A stretch of 64,000 bases of DNA from Copromyces sp. CBS 386.78 (Eukaryota > Ascomycota > Sordariomycetes > Sordariales > Sordariaceae): assembly GCA_030685235.1 (NCBI GenBank), contig MU839080.1, positions 372,001 through 436,000 of the forward strand, in the 5' to 3' direction. The notes beneath the pieces are model-generated. The model was not told the origin of the DNA, ran no database searches, and saw only the letters and a list, made by a program, of their open reading frames with translations. Below, one piece after another: positions 47,801 to 61,800 of the stretch (position 1 is its first letter; each line of letters starts with the position of its first letter). The position numbers and the translations under genes are program-made.

Positions 47801-49034
47801 GCGCTGCCTGGCCGACAACATCAATGACCTGCGCGCCCAAGTATCCGCCAACCAAAAGGGCATCTCCCTGATCGAGACTTTGATCGACGAATACGGCGAA
47901 GACACGGTGCAGTTCTACATGGTGGCCATCCAGAACAACGCCGAGCAACAAGTCCGCAACCTGCTGCGCACCGTGCACAAGCGTTTCCAAGGCCAGGACC
48001 TCTCGGCAATCGACTACATGGACGACGGAAGCCCCATCCAGCTCAAGGTAACCATCGACCCGGACGCAGGCGAAGCCGTCTTCGACTTCGCCGGCACGGG
48101 GCCCGAGGTGTACGCCAACATCAACGCGCCCGAAGCCATCTCCTACAGCGCCATCATCTACACCCTCCGCTGCATGATCTCCGAGGACATCCCGCTGAAC
48201 CAGGGCTGCTTGGTGCCCGTGACCGTCAAGATCCCGCCCAAGTCCTTGCTCTCTCCCTCCGACAACGCCGCGGTGGTGGGCGGCAACGTGTTGACCTCGC
48301 AGCGCATCACGGACGTCATCTTCAAGGCCTTCCAGGCCTGCGCCGCATCGCAGGGTTGCTGCAACAACCTTACTTTTGGGTTCGGCGGTAACGTTGCCGG
48401 TGAAAATGAAGTTAAGGGGTTCGGGTACTACGAGACCATCGCTGGCGGATCGGGCGCCGGCCCGACCTGGGAGGGAACGGACGGTGTGCATGTGCATATG
48501 ACCAACACGCGCATCACCGATTCCGAAATTTTCGAGCGCCGGTATCCCGTTTTGCTCCGTGAGTTCTCCATCCGCAAGGGTTCCGGTGGCAAGGGTAAAC
48601 ATCGTGGTGGTGATGGCGTGGTGAGGGACATTGAGTTCCGTTTGCCCTTGCAGGTCAGCATCCTTTCTGAGAGGAGGGTGTACAGACCGTATGGTCTGGC
48701 AGGCGGCGAGGATGCGCAGTGCGGGTTGAATCTGTGGGTGAGGAAGGTGAAGAAGGCGAGGTGGGAGGATACGTTGCGCAAGATCCAGAATGGGGAGCAG
48801 GATCAGGAGGAGGATGCGGACAAGGTCGACGGGTATGAGGAGCGGGTGATCAACCTGGGAGCGAAGAATAGCGCGCCGATGATTGCTGGGGATAGGATTA
48901 TCATTTGCACGCCTGGCGGTGGTGGTTGGGGAAAGAGTGGTGAGGAGAGGGAGGTGGATGAGATTGAGGATCCGATGGGTACGTGGAAGAAGGGAAGTCA
49001 CGGGGCGAGGCTGGATTTGGCGCTGCAGGCTTGA
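44876..49034 (+). CDS. 5-Oxoprolinase (ATP-hydrolysing)
   Basis: Cytosolic enzyme that opens 5-oxoproline to glutamate with ATP, the recycling step of the gamma-glutamyl (glutathione) cycle; yeast OXP1 is the equivalent. Exons 44876-47387 and 47440-49034, 52-bp intron, 1,368 aa, close to the usual 1,270-1,370. Residues about 10-220 are the hydantoinase A N-terminal domain with [14 protein letters not shown]. Residues 240-560 are the hydantoinase A domain with [18 protein letters not shown] and [16 protein letters not shown], the actin-like ATP site. Residues about 770-1310 are hydantoinase B, with [16 protein letters not shown] and [10 protein letters not shown]. The intron falls inside the hydantoinase B domain. 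The gene converges on an MFS transporter 174 bp away. Confidence 0.96.
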
Positions 49035-49208
49035 TTTTTTCAGGATATGAGTGACGAAGTGAACGCTTAGCGGGAGTTTACTTTTCCTTGGTATATCAAA
49101 ACGAAATATGAGCATGTGTAATCTGCAACAACCCGCCTGTCCCGGGACTCCATAAAAAACACGAACGCCATACAAACAAACCTCCAGGTAAGAACTCCCC
49201 CTCCTCCC

Positions 49209-51100
49209 TCAAAGCTTGAACCTAAACCCCTCAACATTAATAGCCCCCTCCACCCACTCCCCCCTCGCCAACTTCTTATTCTGCCTGCTCAAAATCATCC
49301 TCATTACCGTCGCCGCACAAACCGAAATAAACGCCGTAACGCAATTCACCACCATCGCCACCGTGTAATGCGGCGCCGCGCTATTCGGATACAGGTAGCT
49401 CGCGTAGATACTACTGCAGTTGCTGACCGCATTGATAAACGCCAGCGCAGCCGCTCTCTTCGCCGGCGGCCGGGGCATGGTATTCGAGATCCAGGCCAGT
49501 GCGACCACGAAGCCCGAATAAACCGAGGGCACCATGAGCATCATGGCCAAGTACCGGGGGGCGATGTGCGTGGTTGTGGCAGCGATGATGTAGGCCACGA
49601 TGGCGACGCACATGGGGATGGCGATGTGCAAGTATCGCTCGCCTGTCTTGTCGGCGTGCCAGGCGTTGGCGAAGGTGACGATCACCGCAAGGACGTAGGG
49701 CGGCGCGGTGAGCAGGAGGGAGTGAATCCGGTTGTAGCCGAGGGTGTTGACGACGGTGGGGAAGAAATTGGTGACGGTGCCGGAGGCGACGATGCAGAAG
49801 AGGAGGACCAACTGTTTTTCCCGCTGTGTCAGCCATACCACATTCTATCCCTTTCAAAAGGAAAGGAGAAGGAGAAAAGCTCACCAGAACATAAGTCCTA
49901 AAATCCGTAAACGCCATCTTCGCACCCTGCCAAAAAGTCTGCTCCTTCCTCCCCACCCAATCATCAACGCCCACATCCTCTTCAAGCCTCCAAACCGCCA
50001 GCGTTCTCTCCTCCTCCGTCAACCAAGTTGTCGTCCTGGGAAAATTCGGCAGCACAAAGAAACACGCAAAGGCGATGGCGATCGTCGCCGCTCCTTCGAT
50101 GATGAACAGCCATTGCCAGGCACTATACCCCCTTGCGCCGTCTAATCCTGATACCACGCCTGCGCTGATCAAACCGGAGAAGGCACCCGAGATGAGGGCG
50201 CCCGAGTATAAGATGGCGGTGCGCAGGCCGAGCTCGGAGCGCGTGTACCAGCACGAGAGGTAGTAGAGGCAACCGGGGAAGTAGGCGGCTTCGACGAAGC
50301 CGAGGAAGAAACGGACGGCGTAGAGGCCGGCGGCGGAGGTGCAGGCGGAGGTGGCGGCGGAAATGGTGCCCCAGATTATCATCTGTCAAAGGGGGTGAGA
50401 GTGAGTTAGTGGATCATGGAGAAGATGACGGTAATTGAAAGAGAGAATGGGGGAAGGGGAAGGGAAGGGGAAGGGAAGGGAGAAGTGACTTACGCAACAT
50501 GGGAGATAAATTGCCGGCTTTCCTAGCTTGTTGAGAAACAGGTTGGATGGGATTTGCATCAGGAGGTAGCCGACGAAGAGGATGCTGACGGAGGTTTGGT
50601 ACTCGACTGAGGAGAGGTTGAGGTCGCGCTCGAGGTTGGCGAGTTTGGCGGCGGCGATGTTGTTTCTGTTTGTGGTGTAGGTGTTAGTGACTGTTCCGTT
50701 TCCCTTTCGGCGGTTTCCCTGTCCTATTGCTAACTGCTTTTGCTTGCAGAATATCCCAGATCCCTCCTTGACAATGGTAATGGACATATGATGGAGAGAA
50801 GACGACATACCGGTCAATGTAATTCAAGATATACATGATAATAATAGCCGGCATCAACCGCAAGTCGATCTTCCTCTTCAGCTTCTTCTCCAGGTTTTGA
50901 CGCTCTTCTGGGCTCAGGGCCGCGATCCATGCCGGTGGTTGAAGGGCGGCTCTCTGACCATGGTGATGATCAGGGTTATCATGAGAAGAAGAGGTTTTGG
51001 CATGTTCAACATTCTCGACGTCCACGACCTTGGCACTATCGCCAAGTGATGGTGACGGAGACCTAGCGGTGGTCTTGGGGTGCACTCTTGGTTCTTCCAT
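49209..51100 (-). CDS. MFS transporter, DAL5 allantoate-permease-like (anion:cation symporter family)
   Basis: Plasma-membrane importer of a small organic anion; the substrate is not predictable from sequence. Exons on the minus strand are 51100-50811, 50665-50494, 50382-49885 and 49823-49209, giving 524 aa with all phases consistent (introns 145, 111 and 61 bp). An acidic and His-rich cytosolic N-terminus of about 70 residues is followed by 12 predicted membrane segments. The first carries the family signature ILNYIDRNNIAAAKL, later ones GYLLMQIPSNLFLNKLG, FFLGFVEAAYFPGCLYYL and SVYSGFVVALAWISN. This is the DAL5/TNA1/VHT1-type subfamily used for allantoate, nicotinate, vitamins and dipeptides. 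The start ATG at 51100 is used because upstream codons in frame lack an ATG. Confidence 0.92.
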
Positions 51101-54001
51101 GTTGGGTTGAACACGATATGGTTCCTGGACCGTGATACCTTGCGGGAACGGACGGAGAGAGGTGGTATCTTCCTTGAACAAAGCGGCAGAAAGACTGGTT
51201 TATATACTCGTTCGTCTTGTTCGGTCCGTCCGAATGCAAGTATAAAGAAGTCGAGCTAGTACCTAACCGAGCTTGGAGATCGTTGCATCCCCAGCCCCAG
51301 AACGGTAGAGCTAGGTATCCTGGCAAAACCTGGGGTAAAAATCCGGGGTAGACAAGGAACATACCTAGCAGGGAGGAGAACCACGATCTTTTAAATTTCA
51401 TGATGATTTATCTGTTTCCCCTTCACTTCCCCACCTCCACTTACCATAAGGTACCCTTCACTCCTCAAGTGCCTGATTCCCACCGCGTGATGCCCTTCAC
51501 GCCTTACCGTATTACTGTACATACATGACAGGTTACATGACATATGCTGGCCGAAACATTGCACCGAATTCCTGCTCCTCTCGTCGCCCCGAAACCTGGT
51601 AGTACCACGACACTACGACGCTTTGGGGTTCAACGGGAATTGCTACAGTTCAGCTCCTTCCCATTTTCTTTGTTACCCCGCGATTTCGAAACAGGTTCTT
51701 TCGCCAAGTTTCTGTGTTCTGTTGAAGGTTCATTCGGCAAGTGGGTAGGTAGACTCTAAGGTAGGTAGGCGAAGAAAGATGGGCAATTCCGCATTCAACA
51801 GCCGAATTGCTCCTTCCTATCTTCCCCTCTTCGGTTGGAGTGCCGAGCCTCCTTTGTCCTTTCCTCGCTGTCATATGCACCTGCCGATGACACCAAGACG
51901 ACAGATCGGCAAGACCACCACCTTGGTATCACCCTCCGTTCCCGAACATGGAGGGATTTCCGCTTTCTTTGGCAGGAATCGTTGTGGTACCTGGATCTGG
52001 ATGAGGATTGGAGCGCTTGGTGCGCGGAAGGTGGGAAAGCTCAATGGTGAGTTCTTTTGGAAGGAAACAACAACCATCAAACATCATCTTGACCCAGCCA
52101 CGGCAGCGTGGGGTTATGTGGTTCTCTTCTCCTTTGCTCCTGGTTTTCGAAGCCTGAATCTGGAACAACAGCACCCATTTTGTCCAATATTGATCGAACC
52201 ATCCAAACTCCCGAACACGATGGTTTCAACGAACATATCAGAAAGCTTCGGACTCGACCCACCTTTCAATGAGAGGTTTCGAGTGTCAGTCTCATAATCC
52301 CATTGCAGCCCTATCCAGCGCAGGAGGAATGCAGTTCAACCACCTCGCGACCGTCCTCCCGGACTCCGCTCCGCCAATGACAAATCACATGCACGCCATG
52401 TCAATCCCATGCGGATAATGCGCGTACTGAACGGCCCAGCAGCACATTACTCACGACATGTTGCCAGTGCATTAGCATAGTCCATCGTGACCATCGAACC
52501 TGTCGACCCATTGCAGTTTCACACGTCCAGATAGACTTCGCTACTTATGGCCAAATAAAGGCATCTGAAAGCGCAGGAATGCGACTACCGGGTAACAGGG
52601 TAGCAGGGCAACTATCATCAATCAGATAGTTATTAACTTTTCGTCATCGAATTGGCGGCCGTAGAATTGGGCTATATCCTGGATTATATCAACCACCAAC
52701 CACCAACGGATACCTAGGTGGTCTAGAAATCACAATGCTACCGTGAACGTTGCAAGCTGCGCGTCGGGGACATGGACGTGAAAGCAGCCCAGCCAGGAGG
52801 TCCAACCGAAACCGATATGTACGATGTACGTTGACGGTTAGGCCCGCCACTGGGACATTGGGATATGGCGGCGTTAGTTATAGTGTTATTTATTCCTTTC
52901 TTATCCTTCATATATCCCGCCCGAAGAAGAAGAAGAAGAACAGATCACGACGCACGTAGTTGTACGAACCGATACAAATGCGGTCAGCGAGGCTGGTAAC
53001 CTGAAGCGATGACGAGAGATGAGTACATAGCGAAGAAGCGAGTACTGAAAGCAGAATCGCGAATGTGGTCAAAAGATCGGAGTGGCTGTGGGGATATCAA
53101 CCTGGTAATAGCGCCTCATCAACGGTCAAGTGGGATGAACAAAGAGAACAGAAAACCATGGCTTGAGATAAACATGGGGGTCAATGACGAGAGGGAAAGT
53201 TGGGGGCCGCCAACCTGCTCCACGAAAACCTGAATAGGTACCTAGTATCACGAGCTTTGCGTCATGTCTTACTCGACGAAGAGCTTGTTGAAGAGTACCT
53301 TAAGAAATGTTGAAGTGTTCTCTTCCTAAGTAATGTCTAGTAGTTCCCTCCAACATGACCACAGGTGGCAACTTTTCCATCATCATCATCAGTTTCAAAA
53401 AGTTCCATCTTTTTCCTAAAGGGTATCCCAAATAACAACGTTTAGCCACCATAGCTTGATCAGTCTACTTACTGAAAGCCCTCACCGCAGTTACGGGCTG
53501 TCCAACATATCTCTAAGTAAATAGACAAGCCTCCAAGCTTCCCAAGCGCATCAAAAAAAATCAAAAAAAAGCCAGCCGAACCAAACGGATATATGAGGCT
53601 CTGTCTTCCTTCAGCGAGGGGAAGAGTCCAGCACAGGCTAACCTGGTCGGAAAAAGTCCGGTACCGTAATTATGAGACATGGTATAAAATGGTATGTAGA
53701 CAGCCAGATCTCATACTCTGGTGTTGGCGCGTCATGTGCAGTGAGTTGATTCCATGTACAAAGAGGCTGCTCAGTCATCCAGTGATTGCCTCCTCCTGTT
53801 CAACAAGTCAAGGAGCATTAGCCGTGCTTTAGGTAGTGAGGGTGACCAACAGCATGGACTGCGGTAAATATGTGCAAAAGGTACAAAGGCGTCAGCAACC
53901 CATTAGCCAGAACTGAAGGCCCGGAATCAATGCAAGAAAAACAAGGGCGGGAATGTAGCAACCGCAAGCCCTTAATCAATTGTCGAGGCTTCTCAACCTT
54001 C
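51101..54001. other. Intergenic 2.9 kb
   Basis: Promoter of the MFS gene at the left and SNF1 3' flank at the right. The longest open frame (51779-52297, plus, 172 codons) has no family character and no start or splice support. A GAAGAAGAAGAAGAAGAA trinucleotide repeat lies at about 52923-52940. Confidence 0.55.
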
Positions 54002-56571
<2,570 letters not shown>

Positions 56572-57591
56572 GGCAGGCGGAGTCGCTTGCAACGCAACGG
56601 CACTGGATCGCGGGATGGAAGGTCGTTCGTTTGTCTGACGAGATGTCGTCCGAAGGGTTGGTGGAGACGACGATGGGGGGGACGGAGGAACGGAGGTCCA
56701 GGCCGCGGAGGTCCCTCGAATGAATCCTAGGAGTGGAAGCGAACAGACTCGGGAGGTCGCAGCAGATGAAGCTACGTCAAGGCTCGGTAGGCTGTCGTGC
56801 AAAGGCCGGGTCGTGGTAGCGTCGGTCGATGTTTAGGTACCGCCTTGCTTGTTCAGGAGAACATCATGTATCAGTTGCGCATTCGGTCGGTGTTCGGTTG
56901 TCAGCCGACAAGAATCAGCAATTCGCGGTGGACGGCAAGTGTTGGAGCTGTTAGCAGGTGGACAGAAGCGAACAGCGGGGCAACAAGAGATGGAGATGGA
57001 AAACGGGGGTGGAAAATGGGGAATTAGTGGAGGAAAATGGAAGGATGCAGGGACGACATACGGCAGGCACCGCGGGGTCAGAGCGAGCGCTCCGGAGAGC
57101 GGCCTGCCACGGGGCTGCCGAGCCGGACGGAAAGTTCCATCACCAGCTACAGGGGGCCGTCGCTAGAGTTTGAGGGACTCCGAGCCAACTGTTAGTCGTT
57201 ACCGCCTTTGCCCCGAGGTCACCGGGCTCGGTCACAAGACCATTGAGGCGTCGCAAGGCCGATAAAAGCCTTGTACACACGTGTTTACCACACACCATCA
57301 TTGCCGAAACAGGTATTAAATGTTACACTACAAAGGGGTGAGAGCCGTGTTCTTCGATCCCACTTACGGATCGATGGTTTTGGATGTTCGGTACAATGAG
57401 AACCTCAATGGGCAATCACGCCGGCGTTTTTGGTTAGGTACGTAGTATCATCCGGATAGTGCCCGCCCAAGCTTCACCAAAAGTCGGGGTCTGTGTATGT
57501 TACGATCAAATGACAACTATCATATCTCATTGTCTACCAATCCAAGATCTCTCTATATAGTCACCACCCACCTGCTAGTCCGAGACTACCA
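56572..57591. other. SNF1 leader/promoter and DUF92 gene 3' flank
   Basis: The SNF1 frame stays open to 56802 upstream but has no in-frame ATG there, so the stretch is treated as leader. The rest is promoter. Nothing else recognised. Confidence 0.55.
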
Positions 57592-58828
57592 TTACGCCCA
57601 CCATGGCGGCAACACAGACTGCAGAGGAACACCCCAATACCACGAAGCGACCGCCATCGCCCCCACGCTCATGCCAAATGCCATCAAGAAGTTGACATCG
57701 TTGTTATCAAGCAGGTCCCAGCCGTTCTCCACCACTCTCGACCGCCTCTCTTCTCCAAAGCTCGACCTTCGCTCCTTGTTGCCGGAAGCCGTAGCCTTGC
57801 CGCTGGCCTTTCCTGCGCCGCCGACGTCCTCCACCGCATCCGTCCCCTCACCAGATAGAAGAGACGATTTGATCTCAGCCTTGGTGCGACCGGCAACGGT
57901 ATTGGGGTTTGTAGCGTTGGAAACCAGCACCCTGACGCCACCCTCGCCCTCGACAATCTTGCCCGTACGCACATCCTTGACACTGGCCTGAAAGAGCCCA
58001 CCCAGTATGCTATCCACAACGCTGCCCAAGAAACCCCAGAGTGTGAGGCCGAGAATAAGGAAACGGCGCTGTTCCAGTGACCAGCCCGCGGCACCGCCAA
58101 TTCTCATAGCCGTGTCATCAGTGCAGAGAGGCAGAAGAAGCATCGACGCGGTGACGATGATCATGCTGCCCAGCAGACCAGCGCCGAGGCCGATGAGGGA
58201 CACTCCGCCGTTGGTGCCGCGCGGTACCTTGCGCAGGTTCCAGCTTGTGATCAGGCGTGGCTCGCCCTTGGATAGGATGCCCAGCTCGGAGCTGAAGGTG
58301 TCAGCCGCGACGCAGGCATAGTTGGCAATGATACCGATCACCAGCAAATCGCCGCCCCAGGAGAAGCAAAGGCTGCCTGTTCCGGTGCTGGTGGGATTGG
58401 CGATCAGCGCCTGCTTGCGCGTGTGCAGCTGGTAGGCGTGGAGCAAAGAGAAGATGGAAGCCGTGAGCGAGTTGGCGAACACTTGGATGTGGTTTCGAGG
58501 GCCTTCGCCGCCGGATGTGCCCTTGGAGTGTACCGTGAGGTTCGCCTTGACATTTTCCTTGATCTAAACGGAGAAAAGATGTCGTTGTTAGTCGTTTTGT
58601 TCACGGTCGTGGGTGCTGCCTTCAGGTATGGGTCGGACTTACATGTGTTACCCGCGTTCCTGCGAGGAAGAACACAACGAGTAGAGCAAAAGGGAGATTC
58701 CAAGGGTGGACTGCGTGTGCGACGGCCGTGAGGAAAGCAGCAAAGATGCCACCGGGTGTCAACGAGTTCTTGGAGTGTGCTCTGTAAACGAGCGCCGCGA
58801 TCGCGGGCACGGCGATTTCAGCTCTCAT
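57592..58828 (-). CDS. TMEM19/DUF92 family membrane protein
   Basis: Polytopic membrane protein of the DUF92 family, whose bacterial and plant relatives are linked to CTP-dependent lipid-alcohol kinases (phytyl phosphate kinase in plants); the fungal role is unknown. Minus-strand exons 58828-58643 and 58563-57592, 79-bp intron, 385 aa. Visible family motifs are NSLTPGGIFAAFLTAVA near the start, CVAADTFSSELGILS (about 155-169) and the Gly-rich GTNGGVSLIGLGAGLLGS (about 187-204), GSVVDSILGGLFQ (about 250-262). About seven hydrophobic segments. An insertion of about 90 polar residues before the last membrane segment (270-350) is a loop specific to this protein. Confidence 0.9.
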
Positions 58829-61800
58829 GCTGCCGCTACCGGTTTTGTGAGTGATCCTTGGAGCGTGTGTTCGATCGTAGCAGATGAGACTAGTATATGT
58901 TGTTGTCGTTTTTTTTCTTCGGTCAAGTTGTTGTATTGGCTAAGATACGATGGTTATCTTGTTCAGTTGTCGCCGTCGACACGTGCAATCAACTGTTTTG
59001 TGTTGCTGGCAAGTTCGCGTTGAACTCATGTCATCATTCAGAAGGCCGATCATCCCCTGCATTGTCCAGCGCCAACATCCCCTGTACTTGTAATGAAATC
59101 CCACCGCCTTCCCTGTTGGGCAGAACGCGGCTCGACGAACCACCGCATCGGCTCAAAAGTGGAGTGGCTGATGCGTCCAACTCTCTTTTAAGCTTTGGCC
59201 GAGTCTTGGCATCACATCCCGTCCCATTCACTGTCAGCTTCAGATCAGCTTCGCTTGTTTCTTGTGCTTCCATTCTTCCATGCTTCCACCGGATGGCGGA
59301 AACGCACGAGAATAGAAATCAAGCCGTGTTACCACGTCAATGGGTTTCTTGTAAGTATCGTCATATACGGCTACAAAGCTCACCTAGTTTGTTTTGGCAA
59401 CATCGCCGATATCTGCTCTTTCAAAACGTCTGGTCACACCCGCACAGCAAGCAAGCGGCCATCGATGGCACAATTGGCATCTTGTTTTTTGAACCTCTCA
59501 TTTCTGTCACCTACCCTGCTTTTTTCTCTCTGCCTGTTGGACGCCCACAACCCTAACCCCGGCCCTCGATTTCCCCCTTTTTCCTCGCACTCGTTGCGGG
59601 ATACCGAGTCCGCATTCGCTCCGCGATAACTCCTGCCGAGGCCGTTGCGATGATGAAACATTCAAGGTAAAGTGCGAATGATGTCTCAACCCATCTCTTG
59701 GCCTTCCGTTTGCGACTCGCGCATTGAGATTCGGCCAGTGATGATGGGTGCATCTAGCAGACGAAACAACCTGGAAGCTGCGGTCATATTGAACAAGCTT
59801 CTTCCTCTTGGATCAGCCGATCATCTTTGACCTGGAATTTCCTCCCACGGTTCGATTTTCCCTGCCTGCCAAACAACCGACAATCCTTGCGACTTTCAGT
59901 CGTGCTTGCCAAAGTTTCGAACCAAGTGCTTGCGCCTCCAGGTTCCCCCCAAAAGTCCTCGTGATGTCGGTTAGGTTGTCGGCCAGGCGAATCACCAACA
60001 ATTGGGTTCCATGTCGTTGAGTGCATGGAAAGTGGTATCGAAGCTCCTTTCTTAACCTCCATGATTTTCCCCTTCGAAGGTCTTCGTGGCAATATTGCCC
60101 TCTTGCTGTGTGGCGTATCTGACTACATGTTTCTTTGAACGCCACCAGTCATGGTCCGAATCCTGAACGAGTTTTCCACGACACATCTGCTCACAACTAC
60201 CACCATATCCACGGCCATGGACCTCATAACTGAAGGATTATGCCGTAACCGTTCGGATGAGCGCAGGGTCCTTGTTGACGACTCTTGTTCAAGCCTGTTC
60301 CAGCTTGAGGTGTGTTATCCCGTATTCCTTCTTGATACTTGTCTGACCCTGATAGATGTCGTTTCTCCATACCCTCTCTCCTTGAAGACTCCTGAGAATG
60401 GTGGTCAAGAGTCGCTCGGTGGTATGCTTGGCTTGGGACCGTCTCGAAAAAAAATATCGGTTGTTGCAGCGTCGACCCATTCACCTTCTGTCCGCCAACT
60501 TGTCTCCCTTGCTCTTTTCCACTTGGCTTGCTTCTCACGTTACCTGTCATCTGTCCCAGGTTGTTACTCGTAATGAATGCGTTTCAGTTGATGTTGTCTG
60601 CGTCGTCTCCAAGCGGAATCGGCTGGGTTTGTCAAGCTGGATGGCAAGTTGTCTCAAGAATGATGCTCCAGCTTCGGTTGCTTTCCCGTTCTTCATACCC
60701 CATCCATCATTCTTCATCCTTTGTCCTCTTGCTTTCAGTCCATCTGGCATGACTACCCGGTAAAGGTTGCTGGTGGTATCTCACTGTCGTCCTCATTTCC
60801 CAACCGAGCATTGTCCGATGGATATGGCCATATAGGGTCTAGTTCGCGGATGCATCCTCGTATACCGGCAGTCCAACGCCATGGTCCCTCTTCATCCTTC
60901 ACCAGCTTTTAACAAAGTCGTGATGGGCCATCGAGGAAGTGGTTGTTTGAAGTCAAGCATAGAAGCGTCGTTGATGTTGATCGGTCGATCTGATGGAGTC
61001 GTTTAGCTCACACCACACGAGGCGGCGAACGACTTCTCCAAACGTCCTCTCGATTAACAAGCCAGTGTTGAATATGGGTTGGGGATCTCCTTATACCTCT
61101 TTCCTCCTCCTCAGGAGGCACTTCATATGGGCCATCCTGCCTGACGAATGCAATGGTACATGTCGGCACATTTATGTTGCACTCGGGTGCTCGAAAGAAG
61201 TTGTCCGAGTTTTCCAAGGGAGAAAGGAATGGAGACGGCAACTAAACAGAAGTCCCGAAGGGAATCATTTCCACATATTGAAAACGATGGAAGATGGCCC
61301 GGATTCATCCCCATCGCCCACTCTTGCCTGCCCACCATTGGTTTCTGTACAAGCGTACGTACGCACTTTCTTGGTTTTCCAATCATATGTGTCGTCTCCC
61401 CTCCCCTCAGACATCCCGAACGTCGTGCACTCACTCGCCCGGACGGTTGATTTCGTATCCTCCACTTTGAAGACGCGTACGCAATTTCTTTCCTCCCCGA
61501 AGGACGCAGATCATTGCTGTCGTTGAGAATTGGGCGGGGGACGTGGTGACAGGAGCATGGAAGGACTAACTCCGGAGAGTCGGTGGTCGGAGAGTGGGAT
61601 GGATGAATCAAGGCAAAAGGTCGCAGAAGAAGAAAGATGAGGACGGAATCAAAAACAGGTACGTACATCGATATAACTCAACGTCCTTTCTATTCATTAG
61701 CCTCCCGTCGTGCCCATACGTATCCGTTGGCCGTTGGGGTTGGCAACCGTTGTGCCCGTTACCGGTTGTCCGATCGTTGCTGAGATACCCGACGCGCGCA

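Noticed and set aside
47715..49175. 486-codon open frame on the minus strand
   Set aside because: Antisense to the well-supported hydantoinase B part of 5-oxoprolinase.
51779..52297. 172-codon open frame on the plus strand
   Set aside because: No domain, no splice support, overlaps other random frames of similar length on both strands.
60993..61668. Overlapping antisense open frames of 177 and 181 codons
   Set aside because: Neither shows family resemblance or a credible start; coding potential cannot be told apart from chance.
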